Assembly (NCBI GenBank): GCA_018678395.1
Contig: JAHHMJ010000476.1
Coordinates: 1-10,281, forward strand
Origin: Gemmatimonadota bacterium
GTDB taxonomy: Bacteria > Gemmatimonadota > Gemmatimonadetes > Longimicrobiales > Gaopeijiaceae
Direction: 5' to 3'
Length of the DNA stretch: 10,281 nucleotides
The translations under genes and the position numbers were made by a program. The notes under the pieces are model-generated. The model saw only the letters and a program-made list of their open reading frames with translations, ran no database searches and was not told where the DNA came from. Shown here piece after piece: positions 1 to 6,684 of this stretch; positions within the stretch are counted from its first letter, which is position 1; each line of letters begins with the position of its first letter.

Positions 1-1
1 C

Positions 2-1039
2 AGCACGTGGTTCCTGATCTACGCGGTGCCGTTCGCGGCGGTCGTCACAGGCGAGCGCCGCGCGGTGCTCGCGATGCTGGGCGCGGACACGGCCGGGGTT
101 CTGGTCGGCGCGATGGCGACGCTCCAACCGTGGACCCATCTCTCCTACAACGTCATCCACGTCTGGAAGACGATCGGCACGACACCCGCTCCCTTCCGGG
201 TCAGCGAGCTGCAACCGTTCAGCGGAGACGCGGGTTACGTCGCCTTCGCCATGCTGGCACTGCTCGGTTGGGCGACGCTCCCCGAACTGCGGGGCTTCTC
301 GCTGCGACACGCGGGCGCGACCACGGCTCTGGCCGGGTGGGTGCTCGCGTTCTCGGCGAGCCGTTTCTGGACGGACATCGGTCTGCCCGCGATGCTGGCG
401 CTGACGGCGCTCCTGCTACAGCGCGTGTTGCAGGCGCGGCTTCCGGCGCGTGCCCCCGCGCGCTGGGTGGTGGTCGGCGCGGTCGCCGTCGCACTGCACG
501 CGAGCATTTCCGCGAACCATGGGCGCCGATGGGAGAGCTCTCCGCTGCCGCGCATCGCCTGGCTCAGCGAGAATCCGCAGGCGGCCGAGAAGTGGCTTCC
601 GGGAGACGGCGGCATCGTCTACAGCCCCGAGATGCGGGTCTTCTACTCGATGTACCTGGTGTGGCCCGAGGCCTCGTGGCAGTACGTCCTCGGACCGGAG
701 CAGGGAATCATGCCCCGCGAGCACCTCGCGGTCCTGCACGACTTCGAGGCCCGGCAGAGCTGGGAGGCGCTGCAGCCCTGGGTCGACGCGATGCGGCCTC
801 AGGACCGGTTGATCGTCGACGCCGCAGGGCGCCCGCTCCCGCAGTTCGAAGGGACCGAGGTGCAGCCGCTTCCCCACGGGCTCGCGATCGTGCGTCCCGT
901 CGACGCCGGGGCGACGGCGGCCGCGGATCGGGTCGACCTCAGTCCGTCCCCACTCCCGGGGGCACCAGTCGGTAGCGGACCACCCGCTGCACATCCAGAT
1001 CGTCCCGGGTCACGGCCCAGACCTGGTCCCCACGAATGA
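2..1039 (+). CDS. Polytopic inner-membrane protein, C-terminal part (5' end outside window)
   Basis: The reading frame is open from the left edge (STWFLIYAV...) to TGA at 1037-1039, giving 345 visible residues. The true start lies upstream. The first half is hydrophobic, with plausible membrane segments at about visible residues 2-15, 20-40, 78-93, 107-121, 127-143 and 154-170. A soluble C-terminal domain of roughly 140 residues follows, containing EKWLPGDGGIVYSPEMR and a long amphipathic stretch. Several membrane helices plus a C-terminal soluble domain beginning 'wLPgdg-I-ySPE' resemble the tail of GT39/GT83-type (ArnT-like) membrane glycosyltransferases. The catalytic N-terminal part is not visible, so this is only a guess. 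The last 35 or so residues are Pro/Gly/Arg-rich and lie antisense to the end of the neighbouring lipoprotein gene. They look like read-through rather than a folded domain. Confidence 0.7.
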   Translation, partial: STWFLIYAVPFAAVVTGERRAVLAMLGADTAGVLVGAMATLQPWTHLSYNVIHVWKTIGTTPAPFRVSELQPFSGDAGYVAFAMLALLGWATLPELRGFSLRHAGATTALAGWVLAFSASRFWTDIGLPAMLALTALLLQRVLQARLPARAPARWVVVGAVAVALHASISANHGRRWESSPLPRIAWLSENPQAAEKWLPGDGGIVYSPEMRVFYSMYLVWPEASWQYVLGPEQGIMPREHLAVLHDFEARQSWEALQPWVDAMRPQDRLIVDAAGRPLPQFEGTEVQPLPHGLAIVRPVDAGATAAADRVDLSPSPLPGAPVGSGPPAAHPDRPGSRPRPGPHE

Positions 1040-2267
1040 GCGGCCGCGGGTAGCGGCTTACGTCCTCCGGCATCGGTACGCGACCGACGTAGGTGCCATC
1101 GGTTTCGAACAGGTCGAACGCATACCGGGACCGCCATCGATCTTCGATCGCATCCGGGTCGGTGGGGTCGTAGTCGGGGTCGTCCTGCTCGACCGCTTCG
1201 AGCTCGACCAGCACCCAGATGCGCCCATCCATGGCCGTGTAGATCTCGTCGTAGGCCGGCTTCACGTCGGGGATGCCCGGTCCGTTCCACCTCCAGTTCG
1301 GATCGGTAGAACGCATGTTGCGTGTCGCCTCGGCCTCCGCCTCGGCCTTCTCTCCGGCAGTCACCGATGTCGGGGTCGCGTCCCGCTCGATCCGGATGTA
1401 GCCGCCGGGGCGCAGGAGCGTGAAGGCATAGCGGTCGCTGATGCCGTGAATGAACCATCCGTCCGGATGCAGCGTCGAGGCCTCGTCGGGCGAGAAGGGA
1501 ACCGCATTCATCGACACGTTCGCCCCCCCGTCCGTCTCGATCCGCGCTTCGATGCGGGGCGTCTGGTAGCCGGATTCCGGAATCGCCACCGTGTCCGTGA
1601 CGGCTCCGTCCGGAGCGACGCGCTGCAGCCCCATCTGCCAGTCGGAGACGTCGACCTCGCGGTCCATCAGGACCGGCGTCCACAGCGTGTCGCCCGCCGT
1701 CCGCTTCATCGGGCTCGAGGTGTGGAAACCGCCCGCGACGACCGGCCACGTCTGGGACGCCTCACCGTTCGCGTCGAAGATCTGCAGCCGCGCGTTGCCC
1801 GGGTCGCGCACGGCGAGCCGTCCGTCGGAGAGGATCGCCATGCCGCCGTCGGGCGATCCGAACTCGCCCGGCCCGCCCCCGCTGCGCCCGAGGGTCGTGC
1901 GGTACGCCCCGTCGGCTTCGAAGACCCGCACCGCGGGCACCTGGCCGTCCATCACGTAGAGCGTTCCATTGGCCCCGACCGCCAGCGACCGGATGCTGCC
2001 GAAGATCTGCTCGACCGGGCCGTCCAGGACGCCGACGCTCACCTCCGGCACGAGCTGGCCCTCGGCGCCGCCCCATTCGCTGCCCGATACCGTACGCACG
2101 ATCAACGTGTCGCCGATCGAATCGCGCACCACGCTCATCGAGTCCCCGCTCGACGAGCCTCCGCAGGCGCCGATCAGGAGCGTCGCGGCGAAGGGGCCGG
2201 CCAGCAGAAGGAGCAACCTGCGTCGGCGGCTTGCTCTACGATCGGGACGCGGGTGGGGCGATGACAT
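939..2267 (-). CDS. 6-bladed beta-propeller lipoprotein (paralogue A)
   Basis: This is a 442-aa predicted secreted lipoprotein. An Arg-rich N-region (residues 10-17) is followed by a hydrophobic core and the lipobox LIGAC with Cys35, then a Ser/Gly linker. The mature part shows repeated beta-propeller strands such as LAVGANGTLYVMD (about 95-107) and VRVFEADGAYRTTLG (about 113-127). The block GGGPGEFGSPDGG near residue 130-142 is typical of the 6-bladed beta-propeller (BF3862/NHL-like) family. A late strand, DGRIWVLVELEA, precedes an acidic Asp/Pro-rich loop and FDLFETDGTYVGRVP. Such proteins sit on the envelope, and their ligand is generally unknown. The ATG at 2267 was chosen because it gives a complete signal peptide, although no clear Shine-Dalgarno is visible. 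Its 3' end overlaps the convergent membrane-protein gene. A second copy of the same architecture lies at 7928-9229. Confidence 0.88.
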   Translation of the reverse strand: MSSPHPRPDRRASRRRRLLLLLAGPFAATLLIGACGGSSSGDSMSVVRDSIGDTLIVRTVSGSEWGGAEGQLVPEVSVGVLDGPVEQIFGSIRSLAVGANGTLYVMDGQVPAVRVFEADGAYRTTLGRSGGGPGEFGSPDGGMAILSDGRLAVRDPGNARLQIFDANGEASQTWPVVAGGFHTSSPMKRTAGDTLWTPVLMDREVDVSDWQMGLQRVAPDGAVTDTVAIPESGYQTPRIEARIETDGGANVSMNAVPFSPDEASTLHPDGWFIHGISDRYAFTLLRPGGYIRIERDATPTSVTAGEKAEAEAEATRNMRSTDPNWRWNGPGIPDVKPAYDEIYTAMDGRIWVLVELEAVEQDDPDYDPTDPDAIEDRWRSRYAFDLFETDGTYVGRVPMPEDVSRYPRPLIRGDQVWAVTRDDLDVQRVVRYRLVPPGVGTD

Positions 2268-2315
2268 GGGGGAAAGGGCCGGGGTGCATGTGCCGGAGGC
2301 GTGCAGCCACCGGAA

Positions 2316-2338
2316 GGACTCACTTCATAGACGAGTCC
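2316..2338 (-). other. Short inverted repeat downstream of queE
   Basis: GGACTC (2316-2321) and GAGTCC (2333-2338) form a perfect 6-bp stem around an 11-base loop. It lies 19 bp beyond the queE stop and before the start of the propeller lipoprotein. It could be a weak terminator or attenuator for the minus-strand operon. On that strand only TT follows the stem, so there is no real T-tract. Chance occurrence is quite possible. Confidence 0.2.
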
Positions 2339-2356
2339 GGGGCGCCAGGGGTTGCG

Positions 2357-3094
2357 TCAGACCCCGATGCGGTCGGGTCCCCAGATCAGCTTGTGCAGCT
2401 GCATCTGGAATCCCACCGGCAGCCGGTCCTCCAGAATCCACCCCGCCAGTCCCTCGAGATCGATGCCGTCCCAGACGGGCGAGATCAGCAGCGCCTTCAG
2501 GCGTCCGTCGCCGACTGCGGCATCCAATCCCCGTTCGCGAATCGTGTCGCGCGCCCACTCGTAATCCGCGCGATCGGCCACCACGAACTTGATCTCGTCT
2601 TCGGGCCCGAGGTGCTCGAGGTTCGACCAGAGATTGCGCTCGCACTCGCCCGAGCCCGGGCACTTGAGATCCATGATGCGACGGACGCGCGGGTCGAGAC
2701 CCGAGACATCGAAGGCCCCCGACGTCTCGACCAGAACCGTGAAGCCGCGATCCGAGAGCATCTCGGCGAGCGGGAAAGCGTTCGGGTGCGCGAGCGGCTC
2801 TCCCCCCGTGATCTCGACCAGCGGCGTGCCGATCGCCTCGACCTCGGCGACGATGTCGTCCAGCGTCATGCGCGAGCCGCCGTGGAACGCGTACTCGGTG
2901 TCGCACCAGACGCACCGCAGCGGGCAGCCGGTAATGCGCACGAAGGTGCACGGCAGCCCCGCCCAGGTGGATTCGCCCTGGATCGAGTGGAAGATCTCGG
3001 TGATGCGCAGGAACGGCTCACTGGCGCCGCCGCCGGCCGCGCTCGACTCCCCTCCCGTGCTCGCTCCGCCGCCGGCGTCAGTGGCCTCCGCCAC
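2357..3094 (-). CDS. queE: 7-carboxy-7-deazaguanine synthase (radical SAM)
   Basis: QueE converts 6-carboxytetrahydropterin to 7-carboxy-7-deazaguanine, the ring-contraction step leading to preQ0 and queuosine. The 245-aa product shows FHSIQGESTWAGLPCTFVR (35-53) and then GCPLRCVWCDTEYAF, with the radical-SAM CxxxCxxC at Cys57, Cys61 and Cys64. GGEPL (97-101) is the SAM-binding motif. MDLKCPGSGE (141-150) and the closing QLHKLIWGP are also family hallmarks, and the length is normal. The start is a GTG at 3094, supported by a strong AAGGGAGG five bases upstream. The first 25 residues are Ala/Gly/Ser-rich and not part of the fold. The gene overlaps the proline dehydrogenase end by 17 bp, so translation is probably coupled. 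CDG can also feed DNA 7-deazaguanine modification, but the nearby queG argues for tRNA queuosine. Confidence 0.95.
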   Translation of the reverse strand: MAEATDAGGGASTGGESSAAGGGASEPFLRITEIFHSIQGESTWAGLPCTFVRITGCPLRCVWCDTEYAFHGGSRMTLDDIVAEVEAIGTPLVEITGGEPLAHPNAFPLAEMLSDRGFTVLVETSGAFDVSGLDPRVRRIMDLKCPGSGECERNLWSNLEHLGPEDEIKFVVADRADYEWARDTIRERGLDAAVGDGRLKALLISPVWDGIDLEGLAGWILEDRLPVGFQMQLHKLIWGPDRIGV

Positions 3095-4043
3095 CGCCGC
3101 CTCCCTTCTTCGGCCAGAGGAATCCGAGTGGGGACTCCTGTACGACGGAGCCGGCGAAGAACAGCATGTTCGCCGGCCGCTCGGCGAGCCGCCGCATGAG
3201 ATAGGGATACCAGTGCTCGCCGAAGGGCACGTAGACCCGCACTCGGAAGCCGTCCTTCATGAGCTGCTGCTGGAGGTCACGCCGGACTCCGTGGAGCATC
3301 TGGAATTCGAAGCGATCCCGATCGAAGCCGCCGGCCGCGTGGTAGTCGACCGTCGCCGCGATCATGCGCTCGTCGTGGGTCGCGATCGCCGGGTAGTTGC
3401 CGTCGTCGAGCAGCATGCGCATGAGCTCGATGAAGCTGCCGTCGACCGCATTCCGCTCCTGAAAGGCGACCTCGGGGGGCTCGGCGTAGGCGCCCTTGCA
3501 GAGCCGGACCCGCGCGCCCAGCCGGTTCATGTGGGCGACGTCTCCGGTGCTGCGCTTGAGATAGGACTGCAGTACGACGCCGATGTTGCGGTGGCCGTCG
3601 CTCCACAGCTTCTCGAAGGCGTCCAGGGTGCGCTGCGTGTACTCCGAGCTCTCCATGTCGAAGCGTACGAAGCTGCCGATCTCTTCGGAGCGCTCCAGCA
3701 CCCGCCCGAGGTTGCTGCCGAGGAAGCGCTCGCTGATGTCCTGCCCGAGCTGCGTGAACTTGAGCGAGACGTTGGCATCGAGGCCCTTCGCGGCGATCTC
3801 GTCGAGCACCCGCACATAGACGTCGGCCGCGCGGCGCGCGTTCGGTTCGTCGTGGACGGACTCGCCGAGGTAGTTGCCGGTCGCCGTCAGCCCTGTGGCG
3901 TTCGCCTCGTGAATGGCGCCGACCAGGTCGGCGACCGTTTCTCCCGGGACGAAGCGACGGCTCATGGCCCGCAGCGGCGTGCGGGTCACGACGGCCTTGG
4001 CGGCGTCGGAATGGCTCAGGAAGATCAGCGAGTCGCGCAGCAT
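3078..4043 (-). CDS. Monofunctional proline dehydrogenase
   Basis: This FAD enzyme oxidises L-proline to pyrroline-5-carboxylate and passes electrons to membrane quinone. It is the PRODH half of PutA as a stand-alone 321-aa protein, the usual length for monofunctional bacterial forms. Family signatures run in order: SLKFTQLG (Lys95), RFDMESSEYT (Asp129), VLQSYLKRS (157-165), RLCKGAYAEP (180-189), ATHDERM (221-227), EFQMLHGVR (246-254), VYVPFG (Tyr271) and YLMRRLAERPANM. The Arg284-Arg285 pair matches the two substrate-carboxylate arginines of the family; Lys95, Asp129 and Tyr271 match the other known active-site positions. No pyrroline-5-carboxylate dehydrogenase is in the window. The ATG at 4043 lies 4 bp after the upstream stop, with only a weak Shine-Dalgarno. 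The protein ends in KKGGGGGGGH, a tail created by the embedded queE start signal. Confidence 0.95.
   Translation of the reverse strand: MLRDSLIFLSHSDAAKAVVTRTPLRAMSRRFVPGETVADLVGAIHEANATGLTATGNYLGESVHDEPNARRAADVYVRVLDEIAAKGLDANVSLKFTQLGQDISERFLGSNLGRVLERSEEIGSFVRFDMESSEYTQRTLDAFEKLWSDGHRNIGVVLQSYLKRSTGDVAHMNRLGARVRLCKGAYAEPPEVAFQERNAVDGSFIELMRMLLDDGNYPAIATHDERMIAATVDYHAAGGFDRDRFEFQMLHGVRRDLQQQLMKDGFRVRVYVPFGEHWYPYLMRRLAERPANMLFFAGSVVQESPLGFLWPKKGGGGGGGH
3100..3107 (-). promoter_or_regulatory. Ribosome binding site of queE
   Basis: On the minus strand AAGGGAGG occupies 3107 to 3100, five bases before the GTG start at 3094. It is the best Shine-Dalgarno in the window and decides the start. It lies inside the proline dehydrogenase gene, where its codons encode the Lys-Gly-Gly that opens the poly-Gly tail. 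Confidence 0.75.
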
Positions 4044-4047
4044 GGTG

Positions 4048-4461
4048 TCAGTTCGCGGGGTCGGTGGCGTCGGCGATGGCCCGGTCGAGCAGCTTCTGGA
4101 CCTGCAGCAGGGGCGTGTCGCCCGCTTCGGTCAGAACCGCGTCCTTCGAGGGCCCTCTCCAGAGGGTCGGCGTCTCGACGTGGCCCTCGATGCCGAGGCC
4201 GGTGCGGGCCCAGCGCGGGTACACGAGATACCCCTCCCAGGGCGTCCGGAGATCGGCCGTGTGTTCGACCTCGATCGAGACCGTGTACGGACGTCCGTCC
4301 GCGCCCTCGAAGGCGGGTGGCCGATCGTGGGTCCGGAGGTAGCCTCCGAGCGTGGCGTCCGGAGAGCCGTGAATGTCGATATCGTCGAGGGTCACGCCCG
4401 AAAAGGTAACGTCGATATGCGGCGTACGGCATGGCTTCCCGCCCGCATGCAGCCCCGCCAT
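4048..4461 (-). CDS. Uncharacterised 137-aa protein, first gene of the proline dehydrogenase operon
   Basis: I do not recognise this family. From the ATG at 4461 it encodes 137 residues with no signal peptide or membrane segment. The sequence alternates likely beta-strands (IDVTFSGVTLDDIDIHG, YTVSIEVEHTADL, EGYLVYPRWA, GLGIEGHVETPTL) and ends in a helical LLQVQKLLDRAIADA. This suggests a small beta-rich fold with a C-terminal helix. The frame stays open upstream to 4680, but that part is antisense to the dehydrogenase gene and has Arg/Ser-rich shadow composition. Another ATG at 4497 is possible and would add 12 residues. The stop is 4 bp before the proline dehydrogenase ATG, so the two are almost certainly co-transcribed. 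No Shine-Dalgarno is evident for either start. Coding status is supported by composition and tight spacing, not by recognised homology. Confidence 0.65.
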   Translation of the reverse strand: MAGLHAGGKPCRTPHIDVTFSGVTLDDIDIHGSPDATLGGYLRTHDRPPAFEGADGRPYTVSIEVEHTADLRTPWEGYLVYPRWARTGLGIEGHVETPTLWRGPSKDAVLTEAGDTPLLQVQKLLDRAIADATDPAN

Positions 4462-4495
4462 GGCGTCGCCCGGCGATCGGCGCGACACTGTCGCC
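4462..4495. promoter_or_regulatory. 34-bp divergent start region
   Basis: This gap separates the start of the minus operon (ATG at 4461) from the start of the plus-strand dehydrogenase (ATG at 4496). Both ATGs sit in a palindromic CCATGG (4458-4463 and 4494-4499), so each has an ATG on both strands. I see no convincing -10/-35 pair. The space is too short for two ordinary promoters, so at least one must lie inside a coding region. Confidence 0.35.
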
Positions 4496-5545
4496 ATGGA
4501 TACGATGCGCGCAGCGGTGTTCCACGAGAATGGCGGGCCGGAGGTCGTCCGCGTCGAGGATCGGCCCCGCCCCGATCCGGGTCCGGGCGAGGTGCGCCTG
4601 CGGGTGCGCGCGGCCGCCCTCAACCATCTGGACCTGTGGGTACGGCGCGGGATGCCGATCGAGACGACCATGCCCCACATCGGGGGCTCGGATCTCGCCG
4701 GCGAGGTGGAGTCCGTCGGACCCGGTGTGGATCCGGCGATCGTGGGAACGCGCGTGGTGGTCGATCCGTCGCTCGGCTACGACTTCTACGACGGTACGGA
4801 CCGCGGGGCGGCCCTGCGTGACGCGCCCCTGCGGTTGATCGGCGAGCATACGGATGGCGGCTTCGCCGAGTTCGCCGTGGTGCCGGCGGCAAACCTTCTG
4901 CAGGTGCCCGACGGCGTGTCGTTCGAGGCCGCTGCCGCCGCATCGCTCGCGGCGGTGACCGCATGGCGGGCCACGATCGTCCGGGGAGCGCTGCAGCCGG
5001 GCGAGTCCGTTCTGGTCACGGGAGGATCGGGCGGAGTCGCCACGCTCGCCGTGCAGTACGCGGCTCGCGCGGGCGCTCGGGTCCACGCCGTGACGTCGGG
5101 AGGTGCCAACGCCGAGCGCCTCCGGAGCCTCGGCGCGCACCACGTCTACGATCGCACGGCTGCCGAGCCGTGGGCCCGGGCCATCAAGTCGGACACGGGG
5201 GGGCGAGGGGTCGATCTCGTGGTCGACTCCGTGGGTGAGGCGATCTGGGACGCCGCCGTCCGGTGCCTCGCGGTCGCCGGTCGCCTCGTCAGCTACGGCG
5301 CCACGGCCGGCCCCGTCGCGACCCTCGATCTGCGCCACGTCTTCTGGAAGCAGCTTTCGATCATGGGCAGCACCATGGGTACCCCGGCCGAGTACCGGCG
5401 CGCGATGGGGCTCGTCTTCGCCGGCGAGGTGGAGGCGCCCATCCATGCGGTCATGGAGCTGGATGCAGTCCGCCGCGGCCATGAACTGCTCGAGGCCGGT
5501 GGGGTTTTCGGCAAGATCGTGATCGTGCCCGACCCATCCGCCTGA
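4496..5545 (+). CDS. Zinc-less medium-chain dehydrogenase / quinone oxidoreductase-like protein
   Basis: This is a 349-aa NAD(P)H-dependent oxidoreductase of the medium-chain dehydrogenase superfamily, at normal length. The GroES-like N-terminal domain opens with MRAAVFHENGGPEVVRVED and has GPGEVRLRVRAAALNHLDLW (29-48). The Rossmann domain begins near 170 with VLVTGGSGGVATLAVQYAA (nucleotide loop at 174-181), followed by GGRGVDLVVDSVG and the end VFGKIVIVPD. Relatives with NHLDLWVR usually carry a structural-zinc lobe with four Cys before GEHTDGGFAEF. Here that segment (about 90-115) has no Cys, and Cys257 is the only one I see in the protein, so neither zinc site is present. The substrate is unknown; quinones or enals are possible by analogy. 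The start could also be the ATG at 4505. It diverges from the proline dehydrogenase operon and lies 30 bp before the MazG-type gene. Confidence 0.9.
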   Translation: MDTMRAAVFHENGGPEVVRVEDRPRPDPGPGEVRLRVRAAALNHLDLWVRRGMPIETTMPHIGGSDLAGEVESVGPGVDPAIVGTRVVVDPSLGYDFYDGTDRGAALRDAPLRLIGEHTDGGFAEFAVVPAANLLQVPDGVSFEAAAAASLAAVTAWRATIVRGALQPGESVLVTGGSGGVATLAVQYAARAGARVHAVTSGGANAERLRSLGAHHVYDRTAAEPWARAIKSDTGGRGVDLVVDSVGEAIWDAAVRCLAVAGRLVSYGATAGPVATLDLRHVFWKQLSIMGSTMGTPAEYRRAMGLVFAGEVEAPIHAVMELDAVRRGHELLEAGGVFGKIVIVPDPSA

Positions 5546-5575
5546 TCTTCACCGCACCCGCCGCCCCACACCGCC

Positions 5576-5896
5576 ATGGACATCCAGGAAGCCCAACGCC
5601 GCGTCGACGCGTGGATCGGACAGTTCGAGGAGGGCTATTGGCCCCCGCTCGCCAATCTCGCGCGGCTGACCGAGGAGGTCGGTGAACTGGCGCGGCTCAT
5701 GAACCACCGCTTCGGCCCCAAGAGGAAGAAGCCCGGTGAGGCCGAGCAGGATCTGGCCCTGGAACTGGCCGACATCCTGTTCGTCCTTCTCGTCATCGCC
5801 AACGAGCAGGGGATCGACCTCGACGAGGCGCTCGAGCGCACCCTCGAAAAGTACCGCGCGCGCGATTCCGACCGCTGGGTGCGGAAGGACGGCTAG
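5576..5896 (+). CDS. MazG-type nucleotide pyrophosphohydrolase (YpjD-like)
   Basis: This small all-alpha NTP pyrophosphohydrolase (106 aa) belongs to the MazG superfamily. It is expected to hydrolyse (d)NTPs or damaged nucleotides to the monophosphate plus pyrophosphate using Mg2+. The metal ligands are visible as EEVGEL (Glu33, Glu34, Glu37) and ELADILF (Glu63, Asp66). The opening (VDAWIGQFEEGYWPPLANLA), the basic loop NHRFGPKRKKPGE and the end EKYRARDSDRW closely match the pattern I recall for Bacillus subtilis YpjD, including its length. It is not the two-domain MazG of toxin-antitoxin operons, and no mazEF is nearby. It starts at the first ATG, 30 bp after the dehydrogenase stop on the same strand, so it is probably co-transcribed. 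No Shine-Dalgarno is seen. The natural substrate cannot be told from sequence. Confidence 0.92.
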   Translation: MDIQEAQRRVDAWIGQFEEGYWPPLANLARLTEEVGELARLMNHRFGPKRKKPGEAEQDLALELADILFVLLVIANEQGIDLDEALERTLEKYRARDSDRWVRKDG

Positions 5897-5929
5897 AAGG
5901 TCGGGGTCGGCGGAGGCGTCGGCCCGAAG

Positions 5930-6646
5930 CTACAGCGGGATCCGGAACCCCAGATTCACGATGGGCCAGAACCGGTAATACGAGTCGATCTCGTCGAGGA
6001 TGCGACGGCGCTCCTTGTCGAGTTCGGCGTCGAAGCCCGGCTCGGAAGCGATGGGTCCGGAGCCGCTCATCTCTACCCCGGCGTCCCCGGCGTACGCGAG
6101 GCCCAGGTCGAGGTAGATCGAGAACCCCTCACCGCCCAGACGGCCGAAGCCGACGCCGAGGAAGGGAGCGATTTCCGGGGTGGTGAGCGCACCCTCGATG
6201 CGTCCCGGTCCGGCGAAGATGACGTCGCCGATCTCGGATGGGCCGTCCAGATCTCCGGAGAAGCGAGTGTCGTCGCTGCGGTACAGCAGGCCGGCCATGA
6301 CCCGCACGGGACCTGCCAGCCGGATGTCCAGCGAGCCCGTGAGGAAGATCGGCGGGGGCTCGACGTCGTAGGTGGTGCAGTCGCCGCCGGCGTCGTCGCA
6401 GTCGAAGTCGAGTTGAGCGTCGATCAGCGTGAATCCCACGCCGCCCTTGAGCGCGAGCTTCGGCGCCAACGCGACGATGACGTCGGCGCCGATGCCGGTC
6501 GTGCCGACCTTCGCCGCCACGGAGATGCCCTGTCCGGCCAGCCCGGCCGGAAGCAGCAGGCCTCCGCCGATCATCCACGACAACAGCGTGGTGAGAGGCC
6601 GATTCGGGACCGGTCGGCGGGTCCGAGGCTGAGGGCGCGTATGCAT
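5930..6646 (-). CDS. Outer-membrane beta-barrel protein with signal peptide
   Basis: This 238-aa protein probably sits in the outer membrane. An Arg/Pro-rich N-region (1-18) precedes a hydrophobic core (TTLLSWMIGGGLLLPAGLAG) with likely cleavage near residues 36-38. The mature part has alternating amphipathic strands with Gly turns (ISVAAKVGTTGIGADVIVAL, LALKGGVGFTLIDAQ, GSLDIRLAGPVRVMAGLLYR, FSIYLDLGLAYAG). It ends in a helix-like ELDKERRRILDEI and a last strand WPIVNLGFRIPL, a pattern common in small OmpW/porin-like barrels. An acidic loop at residues 80-90 (DFDCDDAGGDC) carries two Cys six residues apart, possibly a disulfide or metal site. I chose the ATG at 6646 because it gives a compact signal peptide; the ATG at 6688 overlaps the upstream stop and would add 14 residues. 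The function (channel or structural) is unknown. It is probably co-transcribed with the upstream PLP enzyme. Confidence 0.8.
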   Translation of the reverse strand: MHTRPQPRTRRPVPNRPLTTLLSWMIGGGLLLPAGLAGQGISVAAKVGTTGIGADVIVALAPKLALKGGVGFTLIDAQLDFDCDDAGGDCTTYDVEPPPIFLTGSLDIRLAGPVRVMAGLLYRSDDTRFSGDLDGPSEIGDVIFAGPGRIEGALTTPEIAPFLGVGFGRLGGEGFSIYLDLGLAYAGDAGVEMSGSGPIASEPGFDAELDKERRRILDEIDSYYRFWPIVNLGFRIPL

Positions 6647-6684
6647 CGGGGGGCGCGAAGAAGAGGATTGGGAGCAACCCCGCA

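Noticed and set aside
7..975. Plus-strand 322-codon frame overlapping the membrane protein
   Set aside because: It is extremely Arg/Gly-rich. The alternative frame gives hydrophobic helices and continues from the left edge.
1446..2264. Plus-strand open frame (272 codons) opposite the first lipoprotein
   Set aside because: The composition is Arg/His-rich and motif-less, while the minus strand gives a lipobox and propeller signature.
2589..4409. Long plus-strand open frame (606 codons) opposite queE and proline dehydrogenase
   Set aside because: Both genes beneath it carry diagnostic catalytic motifs on the minus strand; this frame is their complement shadow.
4025..5482. Long minus-strand open frame (485 codons) opposite the medium-chain dehydrogenase
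   Set aside because: It lies antisense to a clear dehydrogenase and has His/Arg-rich shadow composition without any motif.
5576..5896. Possible toxin-antitoxin-linked MazG
   Set aside because: It is a single-domain YpjD-type protein with no mazE/mazF neighbour; housekeeping nucleotide hydrolysis is the simpler reading.
5897..5929. Possible bidirectional terminator between the convergent MazG-type and barrel genes
   Set aside because: The GTCGGC copies there are direct, not inverted, repeats, and no stable stem with a T-tract could be drawn.
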